A stretch of 64,000 bases of DNA from an uncultured Rhodospirillaceae bacterium. Lineage in GTDB: Bacteria; Pseudomonadota; Alphaproteobacteria; Azospirillales; Azospirillaceae. The stretch spans positions 17,761 to 81,760 of the forward strand of contig CALBDS010000012.1 of assembly GCA_937927415.1 (NCBI GenBank). Direction: 5' to 3'. Within the stretch, counting starts at the first letter, position 1; each line of letters starts with the position of its first letter. The notes beneath the pieces are model-generated. The model had not been told where the DNA came from. It was given only the letters and a program-made list of their open reading frames with translations, and made no database searches. The translations under genes and the position numbers were made by a program. This document shows, in pieces, positions 53,949-62,368 of the stretch.

Positions 53949-54577
53949 TGGATGGGGAATGGGGTGGAATCCTGCTGCGCGGGTTGGTGATCGGCGTGTC
54001 CATCGCCGCCCCGGTCGGGCCGATCGGGTTGTTGTGCATCCGCCGCACGCTGGCCGACGGCATGGGGGTGGGGCTGGCGACCGGCATCGGCGCGGCGGCG
54101 GCGGATGCGGTGTACGGCGCCATCGCCGGTTTCGGGCTGGCGGCGGTGTCGGCGCTGATTCTGGAGGCACAGGCGCCGTTGCGGCTGGTCGGGGGGCTGT
54201 TGCTGCTGTGGCTGGCCTGGGGGACGCTGACGGCCAAGCCGGCGCAGACGGCGGCACAGGCGGGGAGCGGCCGCGGGCTGGGCGGGGCCTTTGCCTCCAC
54301 CTTCGCGCTGACGCTGGCGAACCCGGCGACCATCATCAGCTTTGCCGCGGTGTTCGGCGCGCTGGGAGTGGGGGGCGGGACCGGCGGTGGGGTGGCGGCG
54401 GCGGTTCTGGTGGCCGGGGTGTTCCTCGGCTCCGCCCTGTGGTGGCTGGTGCTGAGTGCCGGGGTGGGACTGGTCCGCGCCCGTGTGACACCGGCGCTGA
54501 TGCGCTGGATCAACCGGGTGTCGGGAGCGGTGATCGGCGGTTTCGGTCTGGCGGCCCTGGCGTCTCTGGCCCTGTAG
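53948..54577 (+). CDS. LysE/RhtB-family amino-acid exporter
   Basis: The 209-residue product has five to six hydrophobic segments and the family signature GVSIAAPVGPIGLLCIRRTL, with ALTLANPATIISFAAVFGAL in the middle. It exports amino acids or related small molecules across the inner membrane. It is translationally coupled to the Lrp-type gene (stop/start TGATG, with GAGGGGGAGGGG before it). Which amino acid cannot be read from sequence. Confidence 0.9.
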   Translation: MDGEWGGILLRGLVIGVSIAAPVGPIGLLCIRRTLADGMGVGLATGIGAAAADAVYGAIAGFGLAAVSALILEAQAPLRLVGGLLLLWLAWGTLTAKPAQTAAQAGSGRGLGGAFASTFALTLANPATIISFAAVFGALGVGGGTGGGVAAAVLVAGVFLGSALWWLVLSAGVGLVRARVTPALMRWINRVSGAVIGGFGLAALASLAL

Positions 54578-54605
54578 GATCCCTTGCGGGATCCGCAAAC
54601 GACAA

Positions 54606-54626
54606 ACCCCGCCACCAGGGCGGGGT
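54606..54626. terminator. Convergent terminator between lysE-like gene and cycM
   Basis: ACCCCGCC-accag-GGCGGGGT has an eight-base stem. On the minus strand it is followed by TTTGTCGTTT, serving cycM. A second stem, GGATCCC-ttgc-GGGATCC (54577-54594), adjoins it after the exporter gene. Confidence 0.65.
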
Positions 54627-54672
54627 CTGCCGACCGTCCAAGAATGGGGGAAAGCCCGTCCGGCCGAACCGC

Positions 54673-55206
54673 TTACGGCAGCGGGACCGGGGCGTCCGCC
54701 AGGGAGCGCAGATAGGCGATCACGTTGGCGCGTTCCTGATCGCTCTTGATCCCGGCAAAGCTCATCTTGGTGCCGGGGACAGCACCCTTGGGGTTGGCCA
54801 GGAACGTGTTCAGGGCTTCATAATCCCACACGCCCTTCTGGCCCTTCATGGCATCGGAATAGGCGAAACCTTCCATATGGGCGTGCGGCGCACCGACCAC
54901 ACCGTACAGGTTGGGGCCGACCTTGGCCGCACCGCCCTTGTCGAAGGTATGGCAGGCGGCGCAGGCCTTGGTCGCGGCCTTGCCGGCATCGACGCTGGCC
55001 GCGGCCAGCAGCGGCCCGATGGGCGCCGGGCCGGTCGGGGCGGCGGCTTCGGTCTTGGCCGCACCGCCCGCCGACGCCTGGACCACATAGCCCGGCTGTG
55101 CCGCCGGTTTCGGCGCGACCAGCACGCGCGCGGCAAAGCCCGACAGCAAGGCAACCAAAAGCGCCAGCAGCACCGCGCCGAACGCTTTGTTCAACTCCAT
55201 AAACAT
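54673..55206 (-). CDS. cycM: Membrane-anchored class I cytochrome c (CycM-like)
   Basis: The 177-residue product has an uncleaved N-terminal anchor (AFGAVLLALLVALLSGFAAR), an Ala/Pro-rich spacer, and a class I cytochrome c domain with heme motif CAACH and the Met ligand in GTKMSFAG. CycM-type cytochromes pass electrons from the bc1 complex to cytochrome oxidase at the periplasmic face. The neighbouring kdsB-pheA order is conserved in Rhizobiales and Rhodospirillales. ATG 55206 has GGA upstream; 55200 is also possible. Confidence 0.92.
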   Translation of the reverse strand: MFMELNKAFGAVLLALLVALLSGFAARVLVAPKPAAQPGYVVQASAGGAAKTEAAAPTGPAPIGPLLAAASVDAGKAATKACAACHTFDKGGAAKVGPNLYGVVGAPHAHMEGFAYSDAMKGQKGVWDYEALNTFLANPKGAVPGTKMSFAGIKSDQERANVIAYLRSLADAPVPLP

Positions 55207-55421
55207 AGGGTTCCGTCCCCTTGTGCGATCCATGGCCCGGTGGGTACCCCGGACATGTGAATAGATGCGGCCCGGCCGGACCGGGCGTTCGGCGCCAAGA
55301 TAGTCCGCCCTGCGACAAATGTCACCGGCAGCCTTGCCGTCCTGGCGCTTGACGCGATGGGGTGGACGTGTTTCACCCCCGCCCCAGGGCCGCCCTTTCC
55401 GTTCACACGAGGACCGTCGCC

Positions 55422-56177
55422 ATGACCGTTTCCCCGCCGTCCAACCCGATCGTGGTGATTCCCGCCCGCATGGCGTCCACCCGGCTGCCGGGCAAGCCGC
55501 TCGCCGACATCAACGGCCTGCCCATGATCGTGCAGGTGTGGCGCCGGGCGATGGAGGCCGGGATCGGCCCCGTGCTGGTCGCCGCCGCCGAGCCGGAGAT
55601 CGTCCAGGCCGTCGAATCGGCGGGCGGCACCGCCGTGCTGACCCGCCCCGACCATCCCTCCGGCTCCGACCGCATCTTTGAAGCGGTGAACCTGATCGAC
55701 CCCGGCCGCATCCATGACGCGGTGGTGAACGTGCAGGGCGACCTGCCGACCATCGAGCCGGCGGTGGTGCGCACCGCCTTTGCCACCCTGGCCGACCCGG
55801 CGGTGGACATCGCCACCCTGGCCGCCGTCATCACGCGGGCGGAGGAGGTCACCAACCCCAACGTGGTCAAGGCGGTGGTGGAACTGGACCCGCTTCTCAA
55901 CCGTGGCCGGGCGCTCTATTTCACCCGCGCCACCGCCCCGACCGGCGACGGGCCGCTGCTGCACCACATCGGGCTGTACGCCTACCGCCGGGCGGCTTTG
56001 GAACGGTTCGTCGCCCTGCCCCCGTCGGTGCTGGAGCAGCGGGAAAAGCTGGAACAGCTTCGCGCACTCGCCCATGGGATGCGCATCGACGTGGCCGTCG
56101 TTGACGCGGTTCCGCTGGGGGTCGATACTCCCGACGATCTTGAACGGGCACGCGAATTGCTGGCCCGCCGCCCCTGA
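55422..56177 (+). CDS. kdsB: CMP-KDO synthetase (3-deoxy-manno-octulosonate cytidylyltransferase)
   Basis: KdsB activates KDO for lipopolysaccharide core synthesis. The 251-residue product has the nucleotidyltransferase start VVIPARMASTRLPGKPLADI, HPSGSDRIFEAV, VNVQGDLPTIEP and HHIGLYAYRRAALERFVAL, all in order. GAGGA lies nine bases before ATG 55422. It is followed by pheA after 20 bp in the same direction. Confidence 0.96.
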   Translation: MTVSPPSNPIVVIPARMASTRLPGKPLADINGLPMIVQVWRRAMEAGIGPVLVAAAEPEIVQAVESAGGTAVLTRPDHPSGSDRIFEAVNLIDPGRIHDAVVNVQGDLPTIEPAVVRTAFATLADPAVDIATLAAVITRAEEVTNPNVVKAVVELDPLLNRGRALYFTRATAPTGDGPLLHHIGLYAYRRAALERFVALPPSVLEQREKLEQLRALAHGMRIDVAVVDAVPLGVDTPDDLERARELLARRP

Positions 56178-56197
56178 CCCAGCCGACAGACAGACCC

Positions 56198-57064
56198 ATG
56201 CCGACCTCTCCGACCCTCATCGCCTTCCAAGGGCTTCCCGGCGCTTATTCCGACCTGTCGTGCCGTTCGGTGTTTCCCGGCATGACCACCCTGCCCTGCC
56301 AGACGTTCGAGGATGCGTTCGCCGCCGTGCGCGAAGGGCGGGCCGAACTGGCGATGATCCCGGTGGAAAACTCCATCGCCGGGCGGGTGGCCGACAACCA
56401 TTATCTGTTGCCCGAGGGTGGCCTGCACATCATCGGCGAGCATTTCCAGCCGGTGAACCACCAGCTTCTGGCCCCCAAGGGGGCGACGCTGGACACCATC
56501 CGCACGGTGCGCAGCCACATCCAGGCGCTGTCCCAGTGCCGCGCCACCATCCGCACCCTGGGGCTGGAGATCATCAACCACGCCGACACCGCCGGCTCCG
56601 CCGCCGAGATCGCCGCGCTGAACGATCCCCGGCACGCCGCCATCGCGTCGTGCCTGGCCGCCGAGATCTATGGGCTGGAGGTGCTGAAGGCCAACATCGA
56701 GGATGCGCGGCACAACACCACCCGCTTCCTCATCATGGCCCGCGAGCCGAAGGTGCCGCCGGTGGGCACCCCCACCATCACCACCTTCGTCTTCCGCGTC
56801 CGCAGCGTGCCGGCGGCGCTTTACAAGGCTCTGGGCGGGTTCGCCACCAACGGCGTCAACATGACCAAGCTGGAAAGCTACATGGTCGAGGGGAGCTTCA
56901 CCGCCACCCAGTTCTATGCCGACGTCGAAGGGCACCCGGACGACCGTTCCCTGCGTCTGGCGCTGGAGGAACTGGATTTCTTCGCCCGCGAGGTGAAGAT
57001 CCTCGGCGTCTATCCCGCCAACCCCTTCCGCTATCAGGAACGGCTGATGGCGGGAGAAGACTGA
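56198..57064 (+). CDS. pheA: Prephenate dehydratase
   Basis: Converts prephenate to phenylpyruvate in phenylalanine synthesis. The 288-residue monofunctional product has IAFQGLPGAYSDLSCRSVFP, MIPVENSIAGRVADN, the catalytic-site DARHNTTRFLIM, and a C-terminal ACT domain for phenylalanine feedback (LYKALGGFATNGVNMTKLES). No chorismate mutase domain is fused. It is co-oriented with kdsB and ends in a strong terminator. Confidence 0.96.
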   Translation: MPTSPTLIAFQGLPGAYSDLSCRSVFPGMTTLPCQTFEDAFAAVREGRAELAMIPVENSIAGRVADNHYLLPEGGLHIIGEHFQPVNHQLLAPKGATLDTIRTVRSHIQALSQCRATIRTLGLEIINHADTAGSAAEIAALNDPRHAAIASCLAAEIYGLEVLKANIEDARHNTTRFLIMAREPKVPPVGTPTITTFVFRVRSVPAALYKALGGFATNGVNMTKLESYMVEGSFTATQFYADVEGHPDDRSLRLALEELDFFAREVKILGVYPANPFRYQERLMAGED

Positions 57065-57074
57065 TCGGGCGGTC

Positions 57075-57110
57075 ATGCCAAGGGCCGATGGCTCTTGGCA
57101 TCCCGTTTTT
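57075..57110 (+). terminator. Terminator of pheA
   Basis: ATGCCAAGGGCC pairs with GGCTCTTGGCAT (one G-U pair) round a three-base loop, followed by CCCG and TTTTT. It ends exactly where the convergent polyferredoxin gene ends. Confidence 0.88.
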
Positions 57111-58261
57111 CAGTCGTCCAGCACCTGGAACAGGTTCCGCGTCCGGCGGGTGGTGCGGCACACCCGGCACAGCCCGTCATCGGTCTTTTCCCCACCCACC
57201 TTTTCACGGGTATGGGGCATGTGCCATTCGCCAACGCCGCAGGCCCGGCAGCGGACACGCTCCAGTGGCAGCAGGGATTGCCGCTGGGGGGCAAGCCGCT
57301 CCAGCAGGATGGCAGAGGCGTGGCACACGTCGGTGCACAGGCGGCAGCCGGTGCAGTCGGGGGGTGAGAGGCGGAAGGCCCCGGCCCCCTCGTCCAGCGT
57401 GATGGCGCCGGTGGGGCAGATGCGGGCACAGGCGACACACCCGTCGCACGCCGCCGAATCGATGGCGGGCGCCCAGGGCCACGGCACCCGCTCCGCCGCC
57501 ACGCCGGGGACCGGCGGCGGCAGCATCCGCCCCGGTGGCCGGAATCCCTGGTCCGGCTTGGGCGACAGGGTGCTGGCGGCGGTGTCCACCACCTCGCTCA
57601 CCCGCCGGGCGGCCATGCGGAACAGCGACCGCCGGCCCAGCGTGGGGCCGGCGTCCGGTTCGGTGTCGAAGGTCAGCAGAGCCTGCCACGGAACGCGGGA
57701 ACGGTGGATCAGCCGCAACGGCTCCAGCCCCCGTCCGGCCAGCAGGTAATTCAGATCGGCAATGGTCTTTTCCAGCCGCGCCGGGGTGCTGCTACCGGTC
57801 GGACAGGTGGCGCACCCCTCCCGCGTCACATAAAACCGCCGCACCCCGGCACCGTAAAGGGTGAGCAGCTCCGGCAGGGTGATCGCCCCCAGACAGGGCA
57901 GCACCCCCTCCACCCCGTCCTGCCCGGTGCGCAGGCCGGTGCTGGCGCAGGCGGCAAAGGCCACCAGATCCCGGCCTTCCCGCCGTTTGGTGATGGTGTG
58001 GGCGTGGGAAATCACCCCTTGCGGACAGGCGGCGGCGCACAGGCCGCAGCCGTCACAGTCCTCAGGGGTCAGGCTGACCCCGCTCTCATCCACCTGCCAT
58101 GCCCCACGCGGACAGGAGTCGGCACAGGCCCGGCACGACGCCACCGCCGCCGCCACATGCACGCACCGAACACCATCGATGCGCGGCAGCCGGTCCAGCC
58201 CCGGCGGAAAGGACGAAACGGAATCAGCGGATTCCGGCTTGGTGTCCACAGCCTGCTGCAT
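57110..58261 (-). CDS. Polyferredoxin with four [4Fe-4S] motifs, last gene of the molybdoenzyme operon
   Basis: The 383-residue product has two ferredoxin pairs. The N-terminal pair is CVHVAAAVASCRACADSCPRG (first Cys nine residues ahead of the CxxCxxxCP part) and CDGCGLCAAACPQG. The C-terminal pair is CDGCVACARICPTG and CTGCRLCTDVCHAS, where the usual Pro after the last Cys is absent. A CxxC...CxxC zinc-ribbon-like end (CRACG, CRVC) closes the protein. Between the pairs is a domain with Cys residues at ACAST, PCLGAI and GCATCPTGS. It has no Tat or Sec signal, so it is cytoplasmic. It may supply electrons for maturation, or link the enzyme to cytoplasmic donors. GAGGGGG precedes the ATG. Confidence 0.85.
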   Translation of the reverse strand: MQQAVDTKPESADSVSSFPPGLDRLPRIDGVRCVHVAAAVASCRACADSCPRGAWQVDESGVSLTPEDCDGCGLCAAACPQGVISHAHTITKRREGRDLVAFAACASTGLRTGQDGVEGVLPCLGAITLPELLTLYGAGVRRFYVTREGCATCPTGSSTPARLEKTIADLNYLLAGRGLEPLRLIHRSRVPWQALLTFDTEPDAGPTLGRRSLFRMAARRVSEVVDTAASTLSPKPDQGFRPPGRMLPPPVPGVAAERVPWPWAPAIDSAACDGCVACARICPTGAITLDEGAGAFRLSPPDCTGCRLCTDVCHASAILLERLAPQRQSLLPLERVRCRACGVGEWHMPHTREKVGGEKTDDGLCRVCRTTRRTRNLFQVLDD

Positions 58262-58298
58262 CCCACCCCCTCATGAAGCACGGCACGCCGGGACGGTG

Positions 58299-59054
58299 TT
58301 ACCCGCAACCGGCAGGGCGGGTGTCGGGGGCCGCCACCTCCTTGTCGTAAGAGGGCCGCGGCACGTCGAGATACGCGCCCAACAGATCCCGGAGCCGGTC
58401 GAGATACGCCCCGGTCAGCAACGCCAGACCGCCATAATAGGCTGTAGCGCACCGCCCCGCCACCCGTGAACAGAAGGCCGGCACCCACCGCATGGGGTGT
58501 GCGTCGAGAAACCGCAGGGCAAGGCGCAACCCTTCCTCGTCGCTCGCCCGGTCCAGCAGCAGGGCCAGGAAGTGCAGCTCCAGCACCAGATGGTCGGAAT
58601 CGCGGTTGTCCCCCGGTGCCTGGACCACGTTGGCGGCGCTGTACCAGCGGCGGACGGCGAACATCGCTTCCTGCCGCACCAGCGGTTCATCATGAACCCA
58701 CACCGATTCCAGCGGGGCCGCCCGGTAGGTGTGGTTGAGGTAGATGGCGGCGAAATCGGCCGCCAAAGTGTCGAGCGTGCCCGGGTCCACCGGCTGCGGC
58801 ATGGTCCGCAGGAACTCTTCCATCAGGGCGAAGCCCTGGCGGGCGTCGTCCCGGTCCAGCGTGACGGCGAAAAAATCCTGGAGGGGCTGCCCGCGCAGCC
58901 CCTCCAGCAAGTCGGCAGCCGGCTCGCGGTCATGGAGGTCGGCCAGCCGATGGAGATCGGCCGCCGCCCCCTGCCCGAAAGCCGAAACCACCGGGGACGC
59001 GTGCGATCCGGAGGTGGCGGGGATGTGCTCCCCGCCGGTGTTGCTTCCGTCCAC
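58299..59054 (-). CDS. TorD/DmsD-family molybdoenzyme chaperone
   Basis: The 251-residue all-helical product carries TorD family features: DLLEGLRGQPLQDFFAVTLD near the start, FAAIYLNHTYRAAPLESVWV with the YRAAPLESV motif comparable to the P-Y-x-S-x-Y/W region, and LVLELHFLALLLDRASDEEG. TorD-like proteins bind the Tat signal of one molybdoenzyme and hold it for cofactor insertion. The start is a GTG that directly abuts the stop of the iron-sulfur subunit gene (TAA-GTG), so expression is coupled to its client operon. Confidence 0.9.
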   Translation of the reverse strand: MDGSNTGGEHIPATSGSHASPVVSAFGQGAAADLHRLADLHDREPAADLLEGLRGQPLQDFFAVTLDRDDARQGFALMEEFLRTMPQPVDPGTLDTLAADFAAIYLNHTYRAAPLESVWVHDEPLVRQEAMFAVRRWYSAANVVQAPGDNRDSDHLVLELHFLALLLDRASDEEGLRLALRFLDAHPMRWVPAFCSRVAGRCATAYYGGLALLTGAYLDRLRDLLGAYLDVPRPSYDKEVAAPDTRPAGCG

Positions 59055-59789
59055 TTATTCCACCTTTCCCTTGGGATGGGCCACGAAGGCGATGGAAGGG
59101 TTGGTCAGTTCCGGGTTGGCCATGTTGCGCACCTGACGCACCGTGCGGTCGCCGGGACCGACGGCCTTGGTGGCATAGGTGCCGGCGCGGATCTGGTCGA
59201 TGGGACCGATGTCCAGCACCCGCATCATGCAGCCCATGACGCAGTACGGCTTGCGCCCGGCGTCGATTTCATCGACGCACATGTTGCACTTCTTCACCGT
59301 GTTGGTGGTGACGTCGAACTGCGGCGCGCCGAAGGGACAGGCGGCCTCGCACCGGCGGCAGCCGATGCACAGCGTGCTGTCGATATCGACGATGCCGTCC
59401 TTCTGCCGCTTGAAGATTGCCCCCGTCGGGCAGGTCGGCAGACACGCCGGCTCCGCACAATGGTTGCACGACATGTTGACCTTATAGGCGAACACGTCGG
59501 GGAAATGCCCCCCCTCCACATACATCACCCGGCGGAAGCGCGGCCCCGGCGCCAGGCCGTTCTTGTCCTTGCAGGCGATTTCACAGGCGCGGCAACCGAT
59601 GCAGTCCATGTTGTTGTGCACGAAGCCCAACTGCATGTCCGGCTGCACCGGGGTGTAGGTGGTGCGCTTGCGCTCGGCCACCGCCACCTTGATCCGTTCC
59701 TTGTCATAGGACGGACGGGCGGCGTCCCCCGCCTCCTCCGCCGCGGCGACACCGGCCAGACTCTCGGGTCCAGAATGATTGTCGGTCAT
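59055..59789 (-). CDS. DmsB/NrfC-like four-cluster iron-sulfur subunit
   Basis: The 244-residue product has 16 cysteines in four groups: CIGCRACEIACK, CNHCAEPACLPTCPTG, CIGCRRCEAACPFG and CNMC...CVMGC (11 residues between pairs). This is the exact layout of DmsB, which carries four [4Fe-4S] clusters and wires the catalytic subunit to its electron donor. No signal peptide is present, so it would be co-exported with the Tat-tagged catalytic subunit. AGGAG lies ten bases before ATG 59789. It is 21 bp downstream of the catalytic subunit gene. Confidence 0.94.
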   Translation of the reverse strand: MTDNHSGPESLAGVAAAEEAGDAARPSYDKERIKVAVAERKRTTYTPVQPDMQLGFVHNNMDCIGCRACEIACKDKNGLAPGPRFRRVMYVEGGHFPDVFAYKVNMSCNHCAEPACLPTCPTGAIFKRQKDGIVDIDSTLCIGCRRCEAACPFGAPQFDVTTNTVKKCNMCVDEIDAGRKPYCVMGCMMRVLDIGPIDQIRAGTYATKAVGPGDRTVRQVRNMANPELTNPSIAFVAHPKGKVE

Positions 59790-59810
59790 AAGCTGCAATC
59801 TCCTGTCCGA

Positions 59811-62360
59811 TCAGACGCCGCGGCGGAACACATGCGCGCGCGAGGTGGCGAGCTGGTCCCAGCCGGGCCGGTGGTTGAGGTCGGTCTTGCGCAGATTCAC
59901 AAGAATGGTGTTGTAGGCGAAGCCGCCCGCCGGGCTGGGCTGGTCCAGGGTCAGGAAATCGGGGTTGCCGGAACGGTCGATGCCGTCCTTGTCCACATCC
60001 AGCCACGGCCCTTCGTGCACCACCACCACGCCCGGCATCACCCGTTCGGTGACATAGGCCGGCAGCACGATCTTGCCGCGTTCGTTCCACACCTCCAGCA
60101 CGTCGCCGTTCTTGATGCCCAGGCCGGCGGCGTCGGTGGCGTTGATGGTGATTTCCTGGTCATAGGTTTCCCGCAGCCACGGGATGTTGTGGAAGATGGA
60201 ATGGGTGCGCCACCGCGGATGCGGCGTAATCATATGGAACGGGTAATCCTTCACCTTGTCCGTGTGGTTCAGGCTTTCGAACGGCTCCGTCCACTTCGGG
60301 ATGGAAGGGATGGGATAGCCCCAGGCGGTGCGGGTGAAATCCTGGGTCTGGGCCAGGGTGGTGGACAGGATTTCGATCTTGCCCGACGGCGTGTTGAAGG
60401 GGATGCCCTTCTCGATCTGGTCCTGGAAAGCCACGTGCAGACGGGGCAGCTTGAATTTGTAGGTGCCGCGCTTCTTGAACTCTTCCCAACTGATGTCAGC
60501 GCCCTGGTGGTGCTGCACCTTGTCCCACCACGCGGTCAGGTACGCTTCATCCACGGCGTCGTCATGGTGGAAATAGTCACGCGAGGCCCGCGGGTTGTAC
60601 CGCTCACCAAAGCCCAGACGGTAGGCCAGTTCGGTGTAGATCTGGAAGTCCGTCTTGGATTCGCCCATCGGCTGGATGACCTTGGGGCGGTGGATGTAAT
60701 AATGGCCCTTGTACCAGGGCAGCGCCACGTCATGGCGTTCGAAATGGGTGGCGACCGGGAACAGCACGTCGGCGAACAGGCCCGACGGGGTGATGGTGCT
60801 GTCGTTGCACACCACCAGATCCAGTTTCTTGATGGCCTGGATCTGCTTGTTGATGTTGGTGAGCTGGTTGAACCAGTTCGACCCCTGCCAGAAGATGCCG
60901 CGGATGTTGGGGACCACCCCGTCCAGCTCGTCCCCGCGCGGCCACAGCCCGATCTCTTCCCGCTTCAGGTTGGGATAGTTCAGGACCAGATGCGCCCAGC
61001 GGTCGGATTTGATCGAGGCATACCAGACGTTGGAGAATTCGTCATAGGGATAGGCCACACCCTCGGCGTGCCAGCCCTTGCCCACGCCCTCGGCGCAGCC
61101 GCCCAGCTTGCCGATGTTGCCGGTGATGGCCTGCAGCGCCGCGGCCATGCGGTTGTACTGCTCGCCGTTGGAATTGCGGCCCGGCGCCCACGACGCCTTC
61201 AGCGCCGCCGGCTTGGTGCGGGCGTAGAGGTCGGCCAGCTTCACGATGTCGGTGGCCGGCACGCCGCAGATGGCCGCTGCCCATTCCGGCGTCTTCGGCA
61301 CGCCGTCGTAGGTGCCGAGGATATAGTCCTTGAAATTCTCCTTGCCCGCGGCCCAGCCCGGCATGGTGCCGGCGTCCACCCCCTGGGTGAAGCGGTTGAT
61401 GAAATCCTGGTCCTGCAGATTGTTGGTGAAGATGTAATAGGCCATCCCCGCCATCATGGCGGCGTCGGTGGCCGGGCGGATGGGAATCCACCACGCATCA
61501 TAGGCGCTGGCCGCGTCGGTGTACTGCGGGTCGATCAGCACGAAGCGGCACCCGCGCTGTTTGGCCATACGCATGTAATAGAAGGTGTTGCCGCCGTGGA
61601 AGGTGTAGGCGGGATTCCACCCCCACATGATGATGAGCTTGGAATGGGCGTAGGCGTCGTCCTCGTTCCCATCCTCGATGGTGCCGAAGGTCATGCGGCT
61701 GGAAAAGGTCGTCGCCTGATACGACGGCACCGACCACGACGAGGTGCGGCAGCCGAACATGCCGAGGAAACGGCCCAGTAGCCCTTCGATCTGGTCCGAC
61801 TTGTGCAGAACGCCATAGGACGCACCGGCATAGGACTGGTCCAGCAGCGCCTGCGGCCCGTGCTTCTGCTTGATGTCGATCATCTTCTGGGCAACATAGT
61901 CCAGTGCGGCGTCCCACGACGCGCGCTTGAACTTGCCCTCGCCGCGCTCGCCCACCCGGATCATCGGGTAGAGCAGCCGTTCGGCGGAATAGAGGCGCGC
62001 GCGGTACGAGCGGCCGCGCAGGCACGCCCGCAATTGCGGCACCTGTTCGGTGTCGTAGCCGTATCCCCCTTCCGGCCCCTGAAAGCGGCCGTCGTCGGTG
62101 GACAGGCGGACGATCACGTCGCCCTTCTTGTGCGCCACCAGCATGTGACGCGACCCGCAGTTGTGGGCGCAACTGGTCGGCACGGTGACCAGTTCGTCGT
62201 CGCGGGGATAGGGTTCATAGGCGAAGGCTTCGGCTTTCTTCGGTTCCAGCGCGGTGAAGACGCCGGCCGCTGCACCGGCCGCCGCGGCGCCCTGCATGAA
62301 GCCGCGCCGGGAGACATTGAGCGCGGACCCGAGGATCGAGGTGCGGTCGTCGTGGCTCAT
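59811..62360 (-). CDS. DmsA-like Tat-exported molybdopterin oxidoreductase with a Cys-to-His change
   Basis: The 849-residue product starts at ATG 62360 with a Tat signal (SRRGFMQG, residues 17-24). The N-terminal cluster motif reads C64-x3-C68-x3-H72...C113 (CAHNCGSRHMLV, then RACLRGRSYRARLY). DmsA proteins have Cys at the third position. Overall pattern is DmsA type: RLLYPMIRVGERGEGKFKRA, MWGWNPAYTFHGGNT, VCNDSTITPSGLFADVLFPV, and the C-terminal cofactor domain (ITINATDAAGLGIKNGDVLE). A probable Mo ligand is Ser213 (VPSYQAT), aligning with the DmsA serine. So it is likely a reductase of S- or N-oxides, or a related oxyanion enzyme. Substrate is not determined. Confidence 0.93.
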   Translation of the reverse strand: MSHDDRTSILGSALNVSRRGFMQGAAAAGAAAGVFTALEPKKAEAFAYEPYPRDDELVTVPTSCAHNCGSRHMLVAHKKGDVIVRLSTDDGRFQGPEGGYGYDTEQVPQLRACLRGRSYRARLYSAERLLYPMIRVGERGEGKFKRASWDAALDYVAQKMIDIKQKHGPQALLDQSYAGASYGVLHKSDQIEGLLGRFLGMFGCRTSSWSVPSYQATTFSSRMTFGTIEDGNEDDAYAHSKLIIMWGWNPAYTFHGGNTFYYMRMAKQRGCRFVLIDPQYTDAASAYDAWWIPIRPATDAAMMAGMAYYIFTNNLQDQDFINRFTQGVDAGTMPGWAAGKENFKDYILGTYDGVPKTPEWAAAICGVPATDIVKLADLYARTKPAALKASWAPGRNSNGEQYNRMAAALQAITGNIGKLGGCAEGVGKGWHAEGVAYPYDEFSNVWYASIKSDRWAHLVLNYPNLKREEIGLWPRGDELDGVVPNIRGIFWQGSNWFNQLTNINKQIQAIKKLDLVVCNDSTITPSGLFADVLFPVATHFERHDVALPWYKGHYYIHRPKVIQPMGESKTDFQIYTELAYRLGFGERYNPRASRDYFHHDDAVDEAYLTAWWDKVQHHQGADISWEEFKKRGTYKFKLPRLHVAFQDQIEKGIPFNTPSGKIEILSTTLAQTQDFTRTAWGYPIPSIPKWTEPFESLNHTDKVKDYPFHMITPHPRWRTHSIFHNIPWLRETYDQEITINATDAAGLGIKNGDVLEVWNERGKIVLPAYVTERVMPGVVVVHEGPWLDVDKDGIDRSGNPDFLTLDQPSPAGGFAYNTILVNLRKTDLNHRPGWDQLATSRAHVFRRGV

Positions 62361-62368
62361 GGTGGCAC

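Noticed and set aside
58497..61781. A 1094-residue plus-strand frame across the molybdoenzyme operon
   Set aside because: It spans three well-supported genes on the other strand and has the composition of an antisense shadow.
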